The notes beneath the pieces were generated by a model. The model searched no databases and was not told the DNA's origin. It was given only the letters and a program-made list of their open reading frames with translations. From Narthecium ossifragum (lineage: Eukaryota; Streptophyta; Magnoliopsida; Dioscoreales; Nartheciaceae), in assembly GCA_963920575.1 (NCBI GenBank), contig OY986971.1:8248779-8312778 (forward strand): a stretch of DNA of 64,000 nucleotides. The letters are read 5' to 3'. This document shows, one piece after another, positions 47,260-58,319 of the stretch; the stretch's first letter is position 1, and the number at the start of each line of letters is the position of its first letter. Both the position numbers and the translations under genes were made by a program.

Positions 47260-47775
47260 CGACGTCCTCTATCGGCTCCGTCGTCGCCCCCTCTACCGGC
47301 TCCGTCTTCCATCGGCCTCGCCCGCACGCCTTCGCCAAGCGAGAGAAGAAGTCCCTCAAGAAGCTGGAGTTCTACCTGAAGCTCTACGCCCCCGATTCGG
47401 CCCCCTCTTCCTCCTCCTTCTCTCTCCCGGCGGCCTCCCCCTCCTCCTCCACCGCCCCCGCCACCTCCCCTTCAGCCGCCTCTCCCTCATCTCTCTCTCC
47501 CTCTCGCCGATCTCTCTCCCCGACCCTCATCTTTCTCTCCCTCTCGCCGATCTCTCTCCGACGCTCGCCTGCGCCGCCTCCTCCGCCCCCATTCACCCTC
47601 GGCCTCCCCCTCCTCTTCCGCCTCTGCCACCTCTACCGGCTCTACTGGCTCCGTCGTCGCCCCCTCTACCGGCTCCGTCGTCCATCGGCCATGCCCCCAC
47701 GCCTTCGCCAAGCGAGAGAAGCAGTCCCTCAAGAAGCTGGAGTCCTCCCTGAAGCTCTACACCCCCGACCTGGCC
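47260..47775. repeat. Duplicated block of about 140 bp carrying PsaF sequence
   Basis: 47260-47405 and 47636-47775 share CTACCGGCTCCGTCGT, CATCGGCC, the PsaF segment from TTCGCCAAGCGAGAGAAG and AAGCTCTAC in the same order. They flank a Pro/Ser-coding CT-rich stretch. Confidence 0.85.
47322..47403 (+). pseudogene. psaF: Short PsaF fragment (first copy)
   Basis: It codes FAKREKKSLKKLEFYLKLYA followed by PDSAP, similar to the lumenal N-terminal part of mature photosystem I subunit III. It then runs into low-complexity sequence. Confidence 0.7.
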
Positions 47776-47920
47776 CCGGCCCTCGCCATCTAGCCCACCA
47801 TGGAGAAGACCAAGCGCCGGTTCGAGAACTACGGCAAGTTTGGGCTCGACGGGCTACCCCACCTCATCGTCAGCGGCGACCAGCGGCGCTAGGGCGAGTT
47901 CATTACGCCGGGGATCCTGT
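47699..47920 (+). pseudogene. psaF: PsaF (photosystem I subunit III) pseudogene fragment
   Basis: From 47704 one frame reads FAKREKQSLKKLESSLKLY, then APALAI, stop, [32 protein letters not shown], stop, GEFITPGIL. PsaF is the PSI subunit that docks plastocyanin. Intact plant PsaF has Gln/Lys and Trp where this copy has TAG codons (47791 and 47890). About five residues (LLCGS in usual PsaF) are missing before DGLPHL. No transit peptide, bipartite start or membrane helix follows. It is a dead fragment and probably a capture. Confidence 0.87.
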
Positions 47921-48467
47921 CCACCCACGCCGCCGTCGTCGAGCTCGACCCACACCGCCAACATCATCGATGTCCGAGCTTCCAAACCCCGCAGAGCTCC
48001 CCTCTCTCCATCTGGCTGCCATCGCCGCCGGTGCTCTGTCTTCCGCATCCTCCCCCGGACATCCAAGTAGGTATCCCTACCAACCCACCTCCCCCAACCC
48101 ACCTTCGTACTCCCTGCGCCCCGCCCAGCAACCGACGCCCCGCGCCCCGCGCGCTTGCGCCCCGCGCGCTTCTCCTCTTCTGTTCCGGGCGACCCCTCGC
48201 GTCCCCTTCGATCTGATCCGTCTCCCAAACCACTGTAGCTCACCAGCATACTGGCTGCGCCGTCGCCCTTATCTCTCCCCCACAGGGCCACACCGATCTC
48301 GCCCCGTACGTCCCCGCTCTTCCCCCTCCGACGCCGTCCGATGCCTCTCCGGTCGGTTTTCTGATGAATACTTTGTAATATGACTTTTTTTTCTTTGGCT
48401 TGGGTATCCTATACTCTCGGATGTTTCTAAAAAATTCTCTGCTCGATTGTTATTGGTACCATAGCAG

Positions 48468-48744
48468 CGGCGCCGCTGAGCCCGGAGCTGAGGTCGACGT
48501 TGGATAAGGTGGTGAAATCGAACAAGGTGGTCTTATTCATGAAGGGGACCAAGGATTTCCCGCAGTGCGGCTTCTCAAGCACAGTGGTACAGATTCTCAA
48601 AGTCCTTCAACGTGCACTTCGAGACGCTGGACATACTGGAGAACGAGGTGCTGCGGCAGGCCCTCAAGGAGTACTCCAGTTGGCCCGCCTTCCCCCTGCT
48701 CTACATCGATGGCGAGTTCTTAGGTGGCTGCGACATCACCGTCG
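48468..48744 (+). pseudogene. CGFS monothiol glutaredoxin exon with a frameshift
   Basis: After an acceptor-like CATAGCAG the frame reads [40 protein letters not shown] and VQIL. It then shifts by one base at an AAA run (48599-48601) into [29 protein letters not shown] and [18 protein letters not shown] glutaredoxins carry [2Fe-2S] clusters using that Cys plus glutathione, and this type resembles the plastid GRXS14 class. The exon ends at GTCG|GTATGC. The final exon (usually EAYKSGELQE-like) is not visible downstream, and the expected upstream exon is replaced by PsaF-like sequence. A sequencing error at the A run could mimic the frameshift, but the missing exons favour a fragment. Confidence 0.75.
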
Positions 48745-51700
48745 GTATGCTCGCTCACGCTTCTTCTTCTTCTTCTTCTTCAGTATTTCTATGCTCCATA
48801 AATTTTCCTACTTTTCTCTGAACCATGGTCCCTTCGTCCTAGCAGTGCATCTTCTATTAGTGATTTCTCTCTTATTCTGTTGTTGATCAACCGTAAAACT
48901 GAAATTCGGGAGCTTTTCCAATGATTTCGATTCTCTAGATCATGACCAGTGGATCTTTAGATGAAATAGAATATGTTCTCCTCCATCAACGAATATGAGC
49001 TCTAATAAATGACTTTAACAAAAATTTTGGATTGAGGTAAATAGACTTCCATTGAAACAGAGGTAAGTATTGCACAGGTTGAAGATTCAGAAAGAACATT
49101 TTGGGGGGATGAGTTAGAATTAATTGAGGCATAGTAGTTGCTACATAGTTTTAAATATATAAATTATGAAAGAAGTTGTTTCTGAACTATAAGGTAGATG
49201 TGGCTCAGTGAAGAGTCAACATTTACAACCCGGTACCTTATGGATCAGAGACAGTATTCCATGTGTTATTGTGCAGCAGTATAGCTACTCACTATTTGAG
49301 GAAGCCAGAGAGTACCTTATTGTTGTCTCTGCATGTGTGTTCCATCTGGTCTTATACTCTTTACTTATACATCTGAGTTGTTAATTGAGTTTATTTTATG
49401 GTGACTTAAATTTTCGATTGATGGATATTCGTTCTTTCTATTGGTTTCCTGATCGTTTGGGTCAGTGGAATTTAAATCCTTTGGCCTTTCTAAATGTTTG
49501 GCTAATTGGTTTCTTTCAGGATTTGAATTTTTGATTTGGAGGAGGCTGAGAAGTGTTAGGTGAGTTTCCTTTTTATTTCTTTCTTTCTCTCTTTTGATAA
49601 GTTGTGGTCCTTTTATAATATGGAATGATTTTTTTTTTTCCAGTTATATAAACGCCATGTTCGATCTTCAAGGTTGACAAACAATCTAAGTACCTCTGAA
49701 AAATTCAACTTAAAGATAAAGGAGTAGCAAAGATAAACTCCATTGATTCACTCAAGGAACTTATCTACCAACAATTCAGGAGCAGCAAAAATTAATAGAT
49801 AAAGGGATTGTTAGAAAGATGGAATACAAATTAATGTATCTCAGACTCATGTAAACCATCTTCTACTTGCTCCCTGGTTGGTTAAAAGAAAGTAGGAGAG
49901 AATGGCAGCAGAAATTCATCTCCTGATCATCCATGTCTCCAATCATCACCATAATTAGCTCACGTGATCTTGATTGCATGTTGGCATTCTTCTCAAGCAT
50001 GCATTCTTCAAAATTTCAGCTATGACATGCTGAAGCAAAAAGCTGTCTGAAGCAAACAAGTACTCTATCAGTACTTTAGATTGACAACAACCAATCATCC
50101 ACCTGTCTTCAAAAATTCAGCTCATGTATTCTTGATTGCATGTTGGCATTCTTCTCAAGCATTCATTGTTCAAAAATTCAGCTATTACTATTTTTCCTTT
50201 TTAGGTTTTGGGTTCTTTTCATTTGCTAGCAATATGTTCATTATTTTGCTCAATTTTAGGTCCGTATTATTTTTCATTGGCTAATGTTCTTGATTTGTAT
50301 TTGTATGCTTTTATCCTCTCAAAACTTAGAGCCAATGTCATGGTAGCTAATAAGCCATAAATCTGCAATTGCCATGCCATCTCTTTTCTCCTCTTTCACT
50401 GGAATGAATGTTCAAACTTTCAGCTGCCAAGAAAGCTAATTGTTAGAAAATTATCATCAATGATCATCCTTACAGTCCTTAGTCAACAGTTGCATCACAT
50501 ATGTATGGCCAATGCTTGGTTTCGTCTCTCTTTAGCCAAATTGAGGACTTTAGAGACTCAAGTTGTGGCAATCTGGTATTTTTAGGCCTTAGTATTGATC
50601 TTTCTCACATTATTCCACCTGGATGAATTGGTTTCATGACTTGGTGACTTAAAGATCGGTTTTGCTAAGTAATTTTATACTCTGAGAAACATGTAAAGAA
50701 AGATGGGCACATTGAGATTTATGATATTGCAGTTTCAAGTGATTGAATATATACTGATAAATTTATACTTTCTTCTTTTTCGTAGAAAAAAGAACTGAAG
50801 GTTTTTCGATGTTAAAATTCTTTTGTCGTATGTGTGATGGATGTGATTTACTTTGGTGATCATTAAAATCATGCTAAATATGTTGATCTGCAATATGTCT
50901 CATTAAATCCATGGATTTTTTGCAATCTATTTATGCTCTTTCCAACAGCCCACACCCCCTCTCAAAATACTATATGCTCATGAATTTTAAAATTATGGTG
51001 TTTTGATAGGCTCTTCGTGTCAAACTATACTGCAGCTCAAGCTCTTTTTACTGTTTAAGCGAGGGGCACTACAAGCATGAAACGTTGCTAATCATTCCTT
51101 CACATGATTAAAGACCAGTTTTTTGGGCATGCCCTACTGCTTTTTATTGTATGACTAAGCCTTTTTTTGTAAATTAAAAGGTAACAACTAAGCTCCTATT
51201 TGAATTTCAGAATCTGAATTTCAGATTTCTTTGTTAGACTTTTAAGTCATTGCTTATTGATTTCTTAGAAATTTTATAGTAGGTTTTATTTGGTTAAGGC
51301 TTATGAAGCAGGGGGGGGGGGTTGACTCTTTTGCAGAAAATATGATCTTGATTCATTCAACTTGGTTTGGGAACCTCATCTGTAGATGGTTTGTGTGAAT
51401 TTCAGATTTGGGTTGTCTTTTACTCTGAAATTCTCAAAAAGTTGAAATTCATATAAATATGATGTTCTAGAAGGTTTTAAGGTTTTAATTTCAGTTTGAT
51501 CATTGCTTGCAGTTTGATCTTTGTTATGTGGCTAATCACTTTCTTCACATGATTAAAGACCAGTTTTTTGGGCATGTGAAACTGCTTTTTAAATGTGAAA
51601 CTGCTTTTTAAAGTGTTTGCTTCCCAACTTTGAATACCACGACTTTGTTATTAGTTATGATTAATACTATTCAAAATTAAATAAGTCAGATTCCTCCTCA

Positions 51701-52230
51701 AGGATGGGCTACTGATTGAGATATATTGTGTTCTTCCATTCATTGTGAGAATTGTTTCATAGGTTTGTTGATATTGGGTTCTTCCATGTTCTTAATTGGT
51801 TTTTTGATAATGAATTTCTCTTTTTAGAATAGTTTAGAGTGATTGCATTTATTATGAGCTTCAAACCTTGATCAAGCATATCCTAGCATTTAAAGATATT
51901 TGTTTGTGTGAAATATATCCTCTTGAAATGCATAAAGTAAATGCATGCGTATGTGTTTATATAACTCTGTATTTGTGAATATTACTGTCTTTTTTGAAAA
52001 TCATCGTTCTCTTCTCTTCTTGCAGTTTCTGTCGATCAGTTGCCGTGGAGGGGACTGGGTTTGCTGATCGACCTGCTATTAGAAGTTATTTGAGAGAGAG
52101 AAAACTATCTATAGAGACATGATTAAACTTTGGCTGCAATGAAAGCGGGCATCATTCGGGAGAATATTTGTCAAATAGATTAGTATTAATAGGAAGGGGT
52201 AGGGGGTATGAGAGAGAGAGCCATGCTCAA
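48745..52230. other. Long stretch without a supported gene
   Basis: AT-rich DNA with two diverged direct repeats: GATTGCATGTTGGCATTCTT near 49973 and 50136, and CACATGATTAAAGACCAGTT near 51104 and 51549. There is a run of G at 51311-51320. No last glutaredoxin exon is convincing. Confidence 0.55.
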
Positions 52231-52231
52231 T

Positions 52232-52256
52232 CGTGCCAGGGCACGGGTAAACATTA
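52232..52256 (+). mobile_element. Possible Helitron 3' end
   Basis: CGTGCC and GGCACG form a hairpin, followed ten bases later by CATTAGT. This is close to the Helitron hairpin-CTRR terminus, although the last tetranucleotide is TTAG rather than CTAG. The matching 5' TC end was not located. If real, the PsaF and glutaredoxin pieces upstream could be its cargo. Confidence 0.4.
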
Positions 52257-52604
52257 GTATTTTTAAAATAAAATGTTAAAAATTCGCGCCCGTTTTATTT
52301 AATTTAGCATTTTTTAATATATGTGTTTTTGAAAAGAATTCTTTTAACATTTTATATTTTGGACAAAAAATAACCTTGCAGTTTTTTTCATTGTTGATTT
52401 TTTATTTAATCTAGCATTTTTTAATGTATGTTGTTTTTTAAAAGAATTCTTTTAATATTTTATTTTTTGGACAATAAATAACATAGCAGTTTTTTTCATT
52501 AATTTATTTTGACATATTGGCGATTTAACTTGATATTAGAAGAGAGTATAAATCATAATTCCATATGAGTATGTATGTTCACTTATTCAATTATTCCTAT
52601 GAGA

Positions 52605-53638
52605 TGAGAGTAGGGGGTGGCAATCCGGGTCATGACCTGGGAACCCGACCCGACCCAATCCGAAATAAACGGGTTTGGGTTTAGTGTTATCGGGTTCGGG
52701 TCATGAACGGGTCGACTCGTTTATGACCCGTGATTAAATGGGTCGGGTCGGGTTGATTCGCGGGTTAGACCGGTCAACCCGTTTACCCGTTTAATGTCAG
52801 TATGTCGGAGACGATGACTGCCTTGACCCAAGGATGGAGGTGGCGCTCGGCGGCCGGATCTGGCCAGGAGACGGCCGGAGGAGGGTCGCGGTGGATAGAG
52901 GGTGTTAGATCGGGAGTTGGGTGGTGCAGGGGACGTCAAGGGTGGCCGCGCGTCGGTGGAGTGGAGAGACGTCGGGGGTGGCGCACGTCGAGGGTGGGCA
53001 CGCATTGGTGGAGTTGAGAGGGGGAGGGGGCCGGTGGAGTGGATAGACGTCGGGGGTGGCCGCGCGTTGGTGGAGTGGAGAGGGGGACGGGGGCGGTGGA
53101 GTGGAGAGGGGGAGGGGGTGGCCGCGTGTCGGTGGAGTGGAGGGGGGGAGGGGGGTTGCCGTGGGTGGCCGCAGCTTCACCGGAGAAGGAGGGAAGGAGT
53201 GGGTTGCGGCCCTTGCGAGGTAGCTCAGGAGGAAGGAGAAGGCGGGTGGATCGGTGGAGGAATGTAGAGAGAGAGAGGAGAGGAGGAGATGGATTTAAAC
53301 GGGTTAATCTAAATCGGATCCAACCCGACCCGTTTAATAAACGGGTTAGACGGGTCGGGTCGGGTTGACTCATTTATAAATGGGTCGGGTTCGGGTTGAT
53401 AAACCTGACCCGTTTAATAAACGGGTCAGATTCGGGCCTCGCGCTAAGAAGGTTTGGTCTGAGGTTTTGAACCTGATCCCTTTAATAAACGGGTTCGGGT
53501 TGATAAACCTGACCCATTTAATAAACGGGTTCGGGTTGATAAACCTGACCCGTTTAATAAACGGGTCAATACCTGACCCGACTCGTTTAATACAAAGTAA
53601 ATTATAATATCCGTGGCGTAGGCACGGGCATTTACTAG
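52605..53638 (+). mobile_element. GGGTCGGGT-rich element ending in a Helitron-like terminus
   Basis: It starts near GGGGGTGGCAATCCGGGTC and ends with CCGTG...CACGG (53611-53627) followed by GCATTTACTAG, the classic Helitron hairpin plus CTAG, abutting TATA. Both flanks are full of GACCCGTTTAATAAACGGGT repeats. The centre is a G-rich repeat tract whose ORFs (GGV, RGWR, VEW patterns) are low complexity. It may be two elements; the left edge is uncertain. Confidence 0.5.
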
Positions 53639-54280
53639 TATATATATATATATATATCAACCTTATAAGGAGCAATAACGGTTAACCTGCATTAATTCAT
53701 ATCCTCTAAGTTTCTTTATATGTATTCTCTAAGTTTGTTTTATATAAACCTGCATTAATTCATATCAACCTAAGTTCTATTAATATTATTTTATGTAATA
53801 TGTAAAGACTTATATTTATTTTATATACCCTAAGTTATATTTATTTTATATACCATAAGTTAGACTTATAATATTTTATTTTATATTTTATTGGCTATGT
53901 TTTATGGTGGCAGTGAACAAAAAGGTATGACCAACCTTCAAACCCTGAACCACCTATGAGTCAACACAGCCGTCTAACCAGACAAACTACAGGGAGTTTG
54001 TTAAAATTTTATATTAACAATAACTAAAAACTGTGTCCAGGTGAGTACTAGTATATATATGTTTCTCAAAACATCTTTCGCATCCTTTATAACTTAAATA
54101 GTGGATTTGAAACTCTCCAAATTTATGAACCCTCTTAATTAGTGGATGAACCACAGAAACCCTGCTGTACTTATCATAAAAACCTGAATTCTAAACCCTG
54201 CTAGATTTACCCATTACTAACACACCCTTTTAAGTAGAACCTTACAGAGAACATGCACAGGCTATATACTTTCTTCTTTT

Positions 54281-54284
<4 letters not shown>

Positions 54285-54316
<32 letters not shown>
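54285..54316. repeat. (TA)n microsatellite
   Basis: About 16 TA units. Confidence 0.95.
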
Positions 54317-54319
<3 letters not shown>

Positions 54320-54648
54320 TTGAGCACCGTTAAGTACGACAAAATTACATCAACATCTCTAGCATAGATCTAGGATTCTCCCGCGGAGGTCCAAACAAGA
54401 CTTCGCTGATTAGCTCTACACCAGTGTGCTAACCTATTTGTCAACTCCACACAAGAACGATGAGTGTATATAAAAATAATCGACTCCATCAAAAGAACTA
54501 ATTCCCTGTTACATCAGGGCCAGCTAGCCGGAGACAATCGCAACATACATATATAGACATGCAGGATATATACTTGAGTACGTACGGTAGCACCACAAAG
54601 AAAGCATGCGCGTATTAGTGCATGAAATGATCCTTCCAGTGTTTCCTA

Positions 54649-54871
54649 TCATACGTACTCCATCAGCTCCAACATCTCTTGCATTGCTGTCGAGAACACG
54701 GTCGCCGTTGAGATCGCATGCTCTGACGGCGAGCCACGACTTGAAGAGAGCAAAGCGAATGCCGAGGGCGGCCAGCGCGTGCTGCAGATCGGCCCTGGTG
54801 ATCCTCCCGTCGTTAATTATTGGCATCGATGCTGGCCAGCCACTCCTTGAACCTGTCCAAATCACAGGGCA
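54649..54871 (-). pseudogene. EF-hand (calmodulin-like) pseudogene exon
   Basis: On the minus strand, an acceptor-like TTGGACAG is followed by sequence reading FKEWLASIDANN. A 4-bp insertion breaks the frame before DGRITRADLQHALAALGIRF and CDLNGDRVLDSN. A one-base shift then leads to QEMLELMEYV and a stop at 54649-54651. The pieces form two EF-hands in the usual order and end where a CML would. The 5' exon is not visible. It is unlike the intact EF-hand gene at 44486, so it is not a local duplicate. Confidence 0.72.
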
Positions 54872-55139
54872 GTAATAAAGAACCATATTGCCACAAGACT
54901 CGTACGTCAAAAACTCACACCAATCTTAGTTTAATTTTTTTATGAGATGAGTTAAGTGGCTAAGAGCAGCACAATTACACTACACCTACAAACAGTCTAA
55001 CAACTCAGTCCCCCAATCCTTGGATTAGGTAAACACCACTCCGGTTCGACGACACCCACGAGCAGCAACGTCCTATTAATGTACAAAAAAAATACATGCT
55101 CAAAACAAAGAGCACTATATATATCTTTAGCCAAACCTT

Positions 55140-55260
55140 CAGCCCTCGTTTGGTTCGGGGTTAAGGGGAATAGAGATAAAGAGGTTTAGGGGTAAAAACA
55201 TAGGGATGGCTTATGGGGATAAGCTTAACTCACTTTTACCGTTTTGGCTCAAAAACAGGG
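55140..55260. mobile_element. Possible MITE end
   Basis: GCCCTCGTTTGGTTCGGGG followed by AAGGGGAATAGAGATAAAG is the style of plant MITE termini. The opposite end was not found before 55560. Confidence 0.35.
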
Positions 55261-55780
55261 GCAAGATAGTGGGTTAAACTTGGGAAAATGGTAAGAATTG
55301 TAAATTATATCAAATATATAATATTAAAATTATGGGTACGTAAGCTAGTGGGTTAAGATTATTATATTTGAATTAACTATTAATTTAATTCAAATGTTTG
55401 TGTGTAAAGTATATAAAATATATAATATTGTAACTCTCCAACGGCTCTATTTTTGAGTCAGCGCACGCTGACAGTCGATCTTAGAACCACTCTCACAACC
55501 AATTTTGGTTGCAATCAATCCCTGAAACACCGGCTAACTCATCGTTCTTTATTCTACTATTAAGTTAAGTTTTCGGTATTTGTACGTTGAAACCTATAAA
55601 ATTTATATTATTATTTTATTATATAAAATAGAGTAAAAATATATTATAATAAAATATAATATTACCAAGCCACCCGCCGTCCTATTTGACGCCTCTACCG
55701 GCGAATCCCTCTCCTATCATGCCCCACTTATTTGCCATCTCCAGCAGACGCTCGCTCCTCCGCCATCGTCAATCATGATG
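55261..55780. other. AT-rich spacer
   Basis: No gene seen. GTCAGCG CA CGCTGAC near 55458 is a small perfect hairpin. Confidence 0.5.
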
Positions 55781-55784
55781 CCCG

Positions 55785-55893
55785 CTCGTCCTCCACTAGG
55801 TAGTAGGGCTCGACAGTGTTGATGGTGTTCTTGTCGACGCCGTGGCCGCCAACGACGTACATGTAGCCTCCACCTACGACGGACGCGAAGAAG
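55785..55893 (-). pseudogene. Kelch-repeat fragment
   Basis: The minus strand reads SFFASVVGGGYMYVVGGHGV, then DKNTINTVEPYYLVEDE. This resembles one Kelch blade (GG...YVVGG...VE.Y) as found in plant F-box/Kelch proteins. It is cut by the retrotransposon LTR at 55906 and hits a stop at the other side. Confidence 0.6.
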
Positions 55894-55905
55894 GATCACA
55901 TTAAG

Positions 55906-56820
55906 TGATAAAATATATGTTTAATATTTATTACCCCTTTAATTGGAAGCCTTAAATTCAATATTTGAGGATTTATTGTGCTGACGATCGACCGTGGGAA
56001 TGCGATGGTCGATCCATGGATCGACCGTGAGGTTGCATGGTGGATGCACCATACTTGACAAAATGAAATGTTGGCACGCGGTCGATCGGAGCATCGACCT
56101 TGAAAAGCCATTTTCTTAAAAGAGCCTGACGGTTAATGCGATGGTCGATGGACCGGTCGACCGTGGAGTTTGGACTTTGTTTTTTTTTTTAAATGTTGTA
56201 GGCTCACGGACGATTTGACGGGTGATGTGACGGTCGACCGTGGAGTATGACGATGAAAAGTGAAGAAGCGATGGTCGATCGGAGCATTATTGATATTTTT
56301 GAGATCATTTGATGGCAGTTGGAGGTTCTTTTTGAGCTGGATGAAGGCCAGATATAAGTAGTTCTTTATTGTAAACTTATTAGGATTATTATTGATATTT
56401 TTGAGATCATTTGAGCAAGTTTAAGCAAGAGTTTACTACTCATTCCCTTTGAGCTACAACCTTTGTAAATCTTCTTCGAGTATGAAGAAGTATATTGAGA
56501 GTAATCCAACAGCTGTTGACTGTGATTGTAAGGTTACCAAACACCAGGAAGCTTGGAGGAAAAGCTTGTAAAGATTTGCAAGTAGTAGAACCTCAAGGAG
56601 GACCTTGAGAGAAGTGGACGTAGACCAAGAGTTGGGTCGAACCACTATAAAATTGGTGCTATCTCTCTAACCTTAGCTTCTTTCATATAATTCTTGCATG
56701 CTGACTTACTTTTGTTTCATCTCATCTACAAGCATTTAAGGTGGTGGATCTCTCCTACCTGATTTTTCCATTAATATAGTTTTTCAAAAGGAGTCCAATT
56801 CACCCTCTCTTGGACCTTCA
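55906..56820 (+). repeat. 5' LTR of the copia element (about 915 bp)
   Basis: It is taken to run from TGATAAAATAT to CTTCA, directly before the primer site. The end is well supported. The start is chosen as the TG following the Kelch fragment and cannot be checked against a 3' LTR. Confidence 0.65.
55983..56288. repeat. GGTCGA palindrome array in the copia LTR
   Basis: Words include GGTCGATCCATGGATCGACC at 56007-56026, a perfect 20-bp palindrome. GGTCGAT/ATCGACC pairs across six bases at 56080-56099. ACGGTCGACCGT lies at 56230-56241. The 56078-56168 part is the shared module also found at 10370-10575 and 62986-63080. Confidence 0.82.
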
Positions 56821-56822
56821 AT

Positions 56823-56838
56823 TGGTATTAAAGCTGGG
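56823..56838 (+). promoter_or_regulatory. Primer-binding site, initiator-Met type
   Basis: TGGTATTAAAGCTGGG differs slightly from the usual TGGTATCAGAGC copia site and lies two bases after the LTR end. Confidence 0.7.
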
Positions 56839-56839
56839 T

Positions 56840-58075
56840 CTCTATTTTAATGGTGTAACAACCCGTAGAGGATCGTATCTAGAGATTAAAAATGTAGAGG
56901 GACAAGCTACCAATAGGCCACCATACTTCAATGGATCGAACAATACATATTGGAAGACCAAGATGGAAATATTCATTCAATCTATGTATTATGAAGCTAA
57001 GAGTGACTACACCCTAATCGATCTCAAAAACCTTCAAACAAATGCTAAGACCAAAAGCTTTCTATTGTGTGCTCTTAGCCCTAGTGAATTCAATAGGGTC
57101 TCTATATGCAAATCTGCAAAAGAGATATGGGACAAGCTTGAGGTTACTTATGAGAAAACAAGGCGTGTTAAAGAGTCTAATATAAGTATGCTTGTACATG
57201 AGTATGAACTCTTTTGCATGAAGAATAATGAAACCATTAGTGAGATGTTTACATGTTTTACTAACATATTAAATGTGCTTGAATCTCTTGGAAGAATTTA
57301 TGCCGACGATGAAGTTGTGAGAAAGATACTTAGGTGTCTACCGAAATCATTGGATCCTAAAGTGACGATGATCGAAGAAGCCAAGGATCTATCCAAGTTG
57401 TCACTAGATGAGCTCATGGGTTCTCTCATGACCTATGAGATGAACTTGAAGAGAAGCAACGAAGAAGGAGATAAAAAAAAGAAGACGGTTGTTTTCAAGT
57501 CATCTAGTAGAGACTCATTCGATTCAAGTGAAGGAGATGACGATGAAGAATTGGCTATGATATCAAGAAGAATTCAAAAGATCTTCAAGCGCCAAGGAGG
57601 AAAGAAATTCTTCAATAAGAAATTCCCCAAAGGTGAAAAATACAATCCTACTTCTTCTAGCTCAAATGAAATCATATGTTGAGTGTAGGAAGCCCGGACA
57701 CATCAAGTTTGATTGTCCTCAACTCAAGAAGCCTTCAAAGAAGGAGTTCAAGAAAAAAAAAGCAATGATGGTTACTTGAGGAGAAAGTGATATGGAGACC
57801 TCATTCGATGAAGAAGAACAAGAGGTAGCCAACATATGCTTAATGACACACGGAGATGAGGAAGAAGAGGAAAATGAGGTAGAAGATGAGCTTGCATTTG
57901 AAGAACGTTTTGATGCTTATCATGCTTTAGCTAATGATTTCAAGTTCTTTAAAAAGAAATACTATGCTACTTGTAAGGATTTGAAGAATGTAGAAGAAGA
58001 AAAATTAGATGCCATGCATAGGATTGGAACCTTAGAAAAAAAACAAATGCAAGCTAGACAACAACTCTTGTGACA
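56840..58075 (+). pseudogene. Copia gag, N-terminal part
   Basis: The frame reads PPYFNGSNNTYWKTKMEIFI, a UBN2-type gag domain, then WDKLEVTYE, and ends at a stop at 57680-57682. In another frame follows a CCHC knuckle (CRKPGHIKFDCP) near 57690, then an acidic and coiled-coil stretch to 58075. No in-frame ATG precedes the conserved domain, so the start codon is lost. Gag coats the RNA genome in virus-like particles. An LTR interrupts it at 58089. Confidence 0.8.
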
Positions 58076-58248
58076 CTAGTGACACACTTGTGAGGACCTG
58101 TCCCTCTAATCCTGTAGCTCGTTGTTGACCACAAGGGCAATTTGGTAAATTGCGCATTGTCGGTTTGTTTCTTACCCGTGTGTGCGCTCGCAACCTCTGA
58201 TTGATGTTTGTGTTTGATTAGATCTGTTTAAGGGGTTTTTGACCTATA

Positions 58249-58319
58249 GATCGATCCAAGCTAGTGTTGGATCGATCCAGCCAGTCTTGGATCGATCCGA
58301 CTTGGTGTGGGATCGATCC
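58249..58319. repeat. GATCGATC array, GG/CC type, first cluster
   Basis: Cores at 58249, 58270, 58290 and 58311, spaced 21, 20 and 21 bp. Most words are GGATCGATCC. Confidence 0.88.

Noticed and set aside
47253..48383. 376-residue ORF across the PsaF copies
   Set aside because: It starts without PsaF targeting features, reads low-complexity Ser/Pro sequence, and covers the second PsaF copy in the wrong frame.
49518..49560. Last exon of the glutaredoxin gene
   Set aside because: An AG acceptor and a LEEAEKC-stop reading exist, but that frame does not join the upstream exon and lacks the expected EAYKSGELQ-like sequence.
52802..53373. Glycine/arginine-rich ORFs on both strands
   Set aside because: Simple-sequence G-rich DNA inside a transposable element; no conserved motif.
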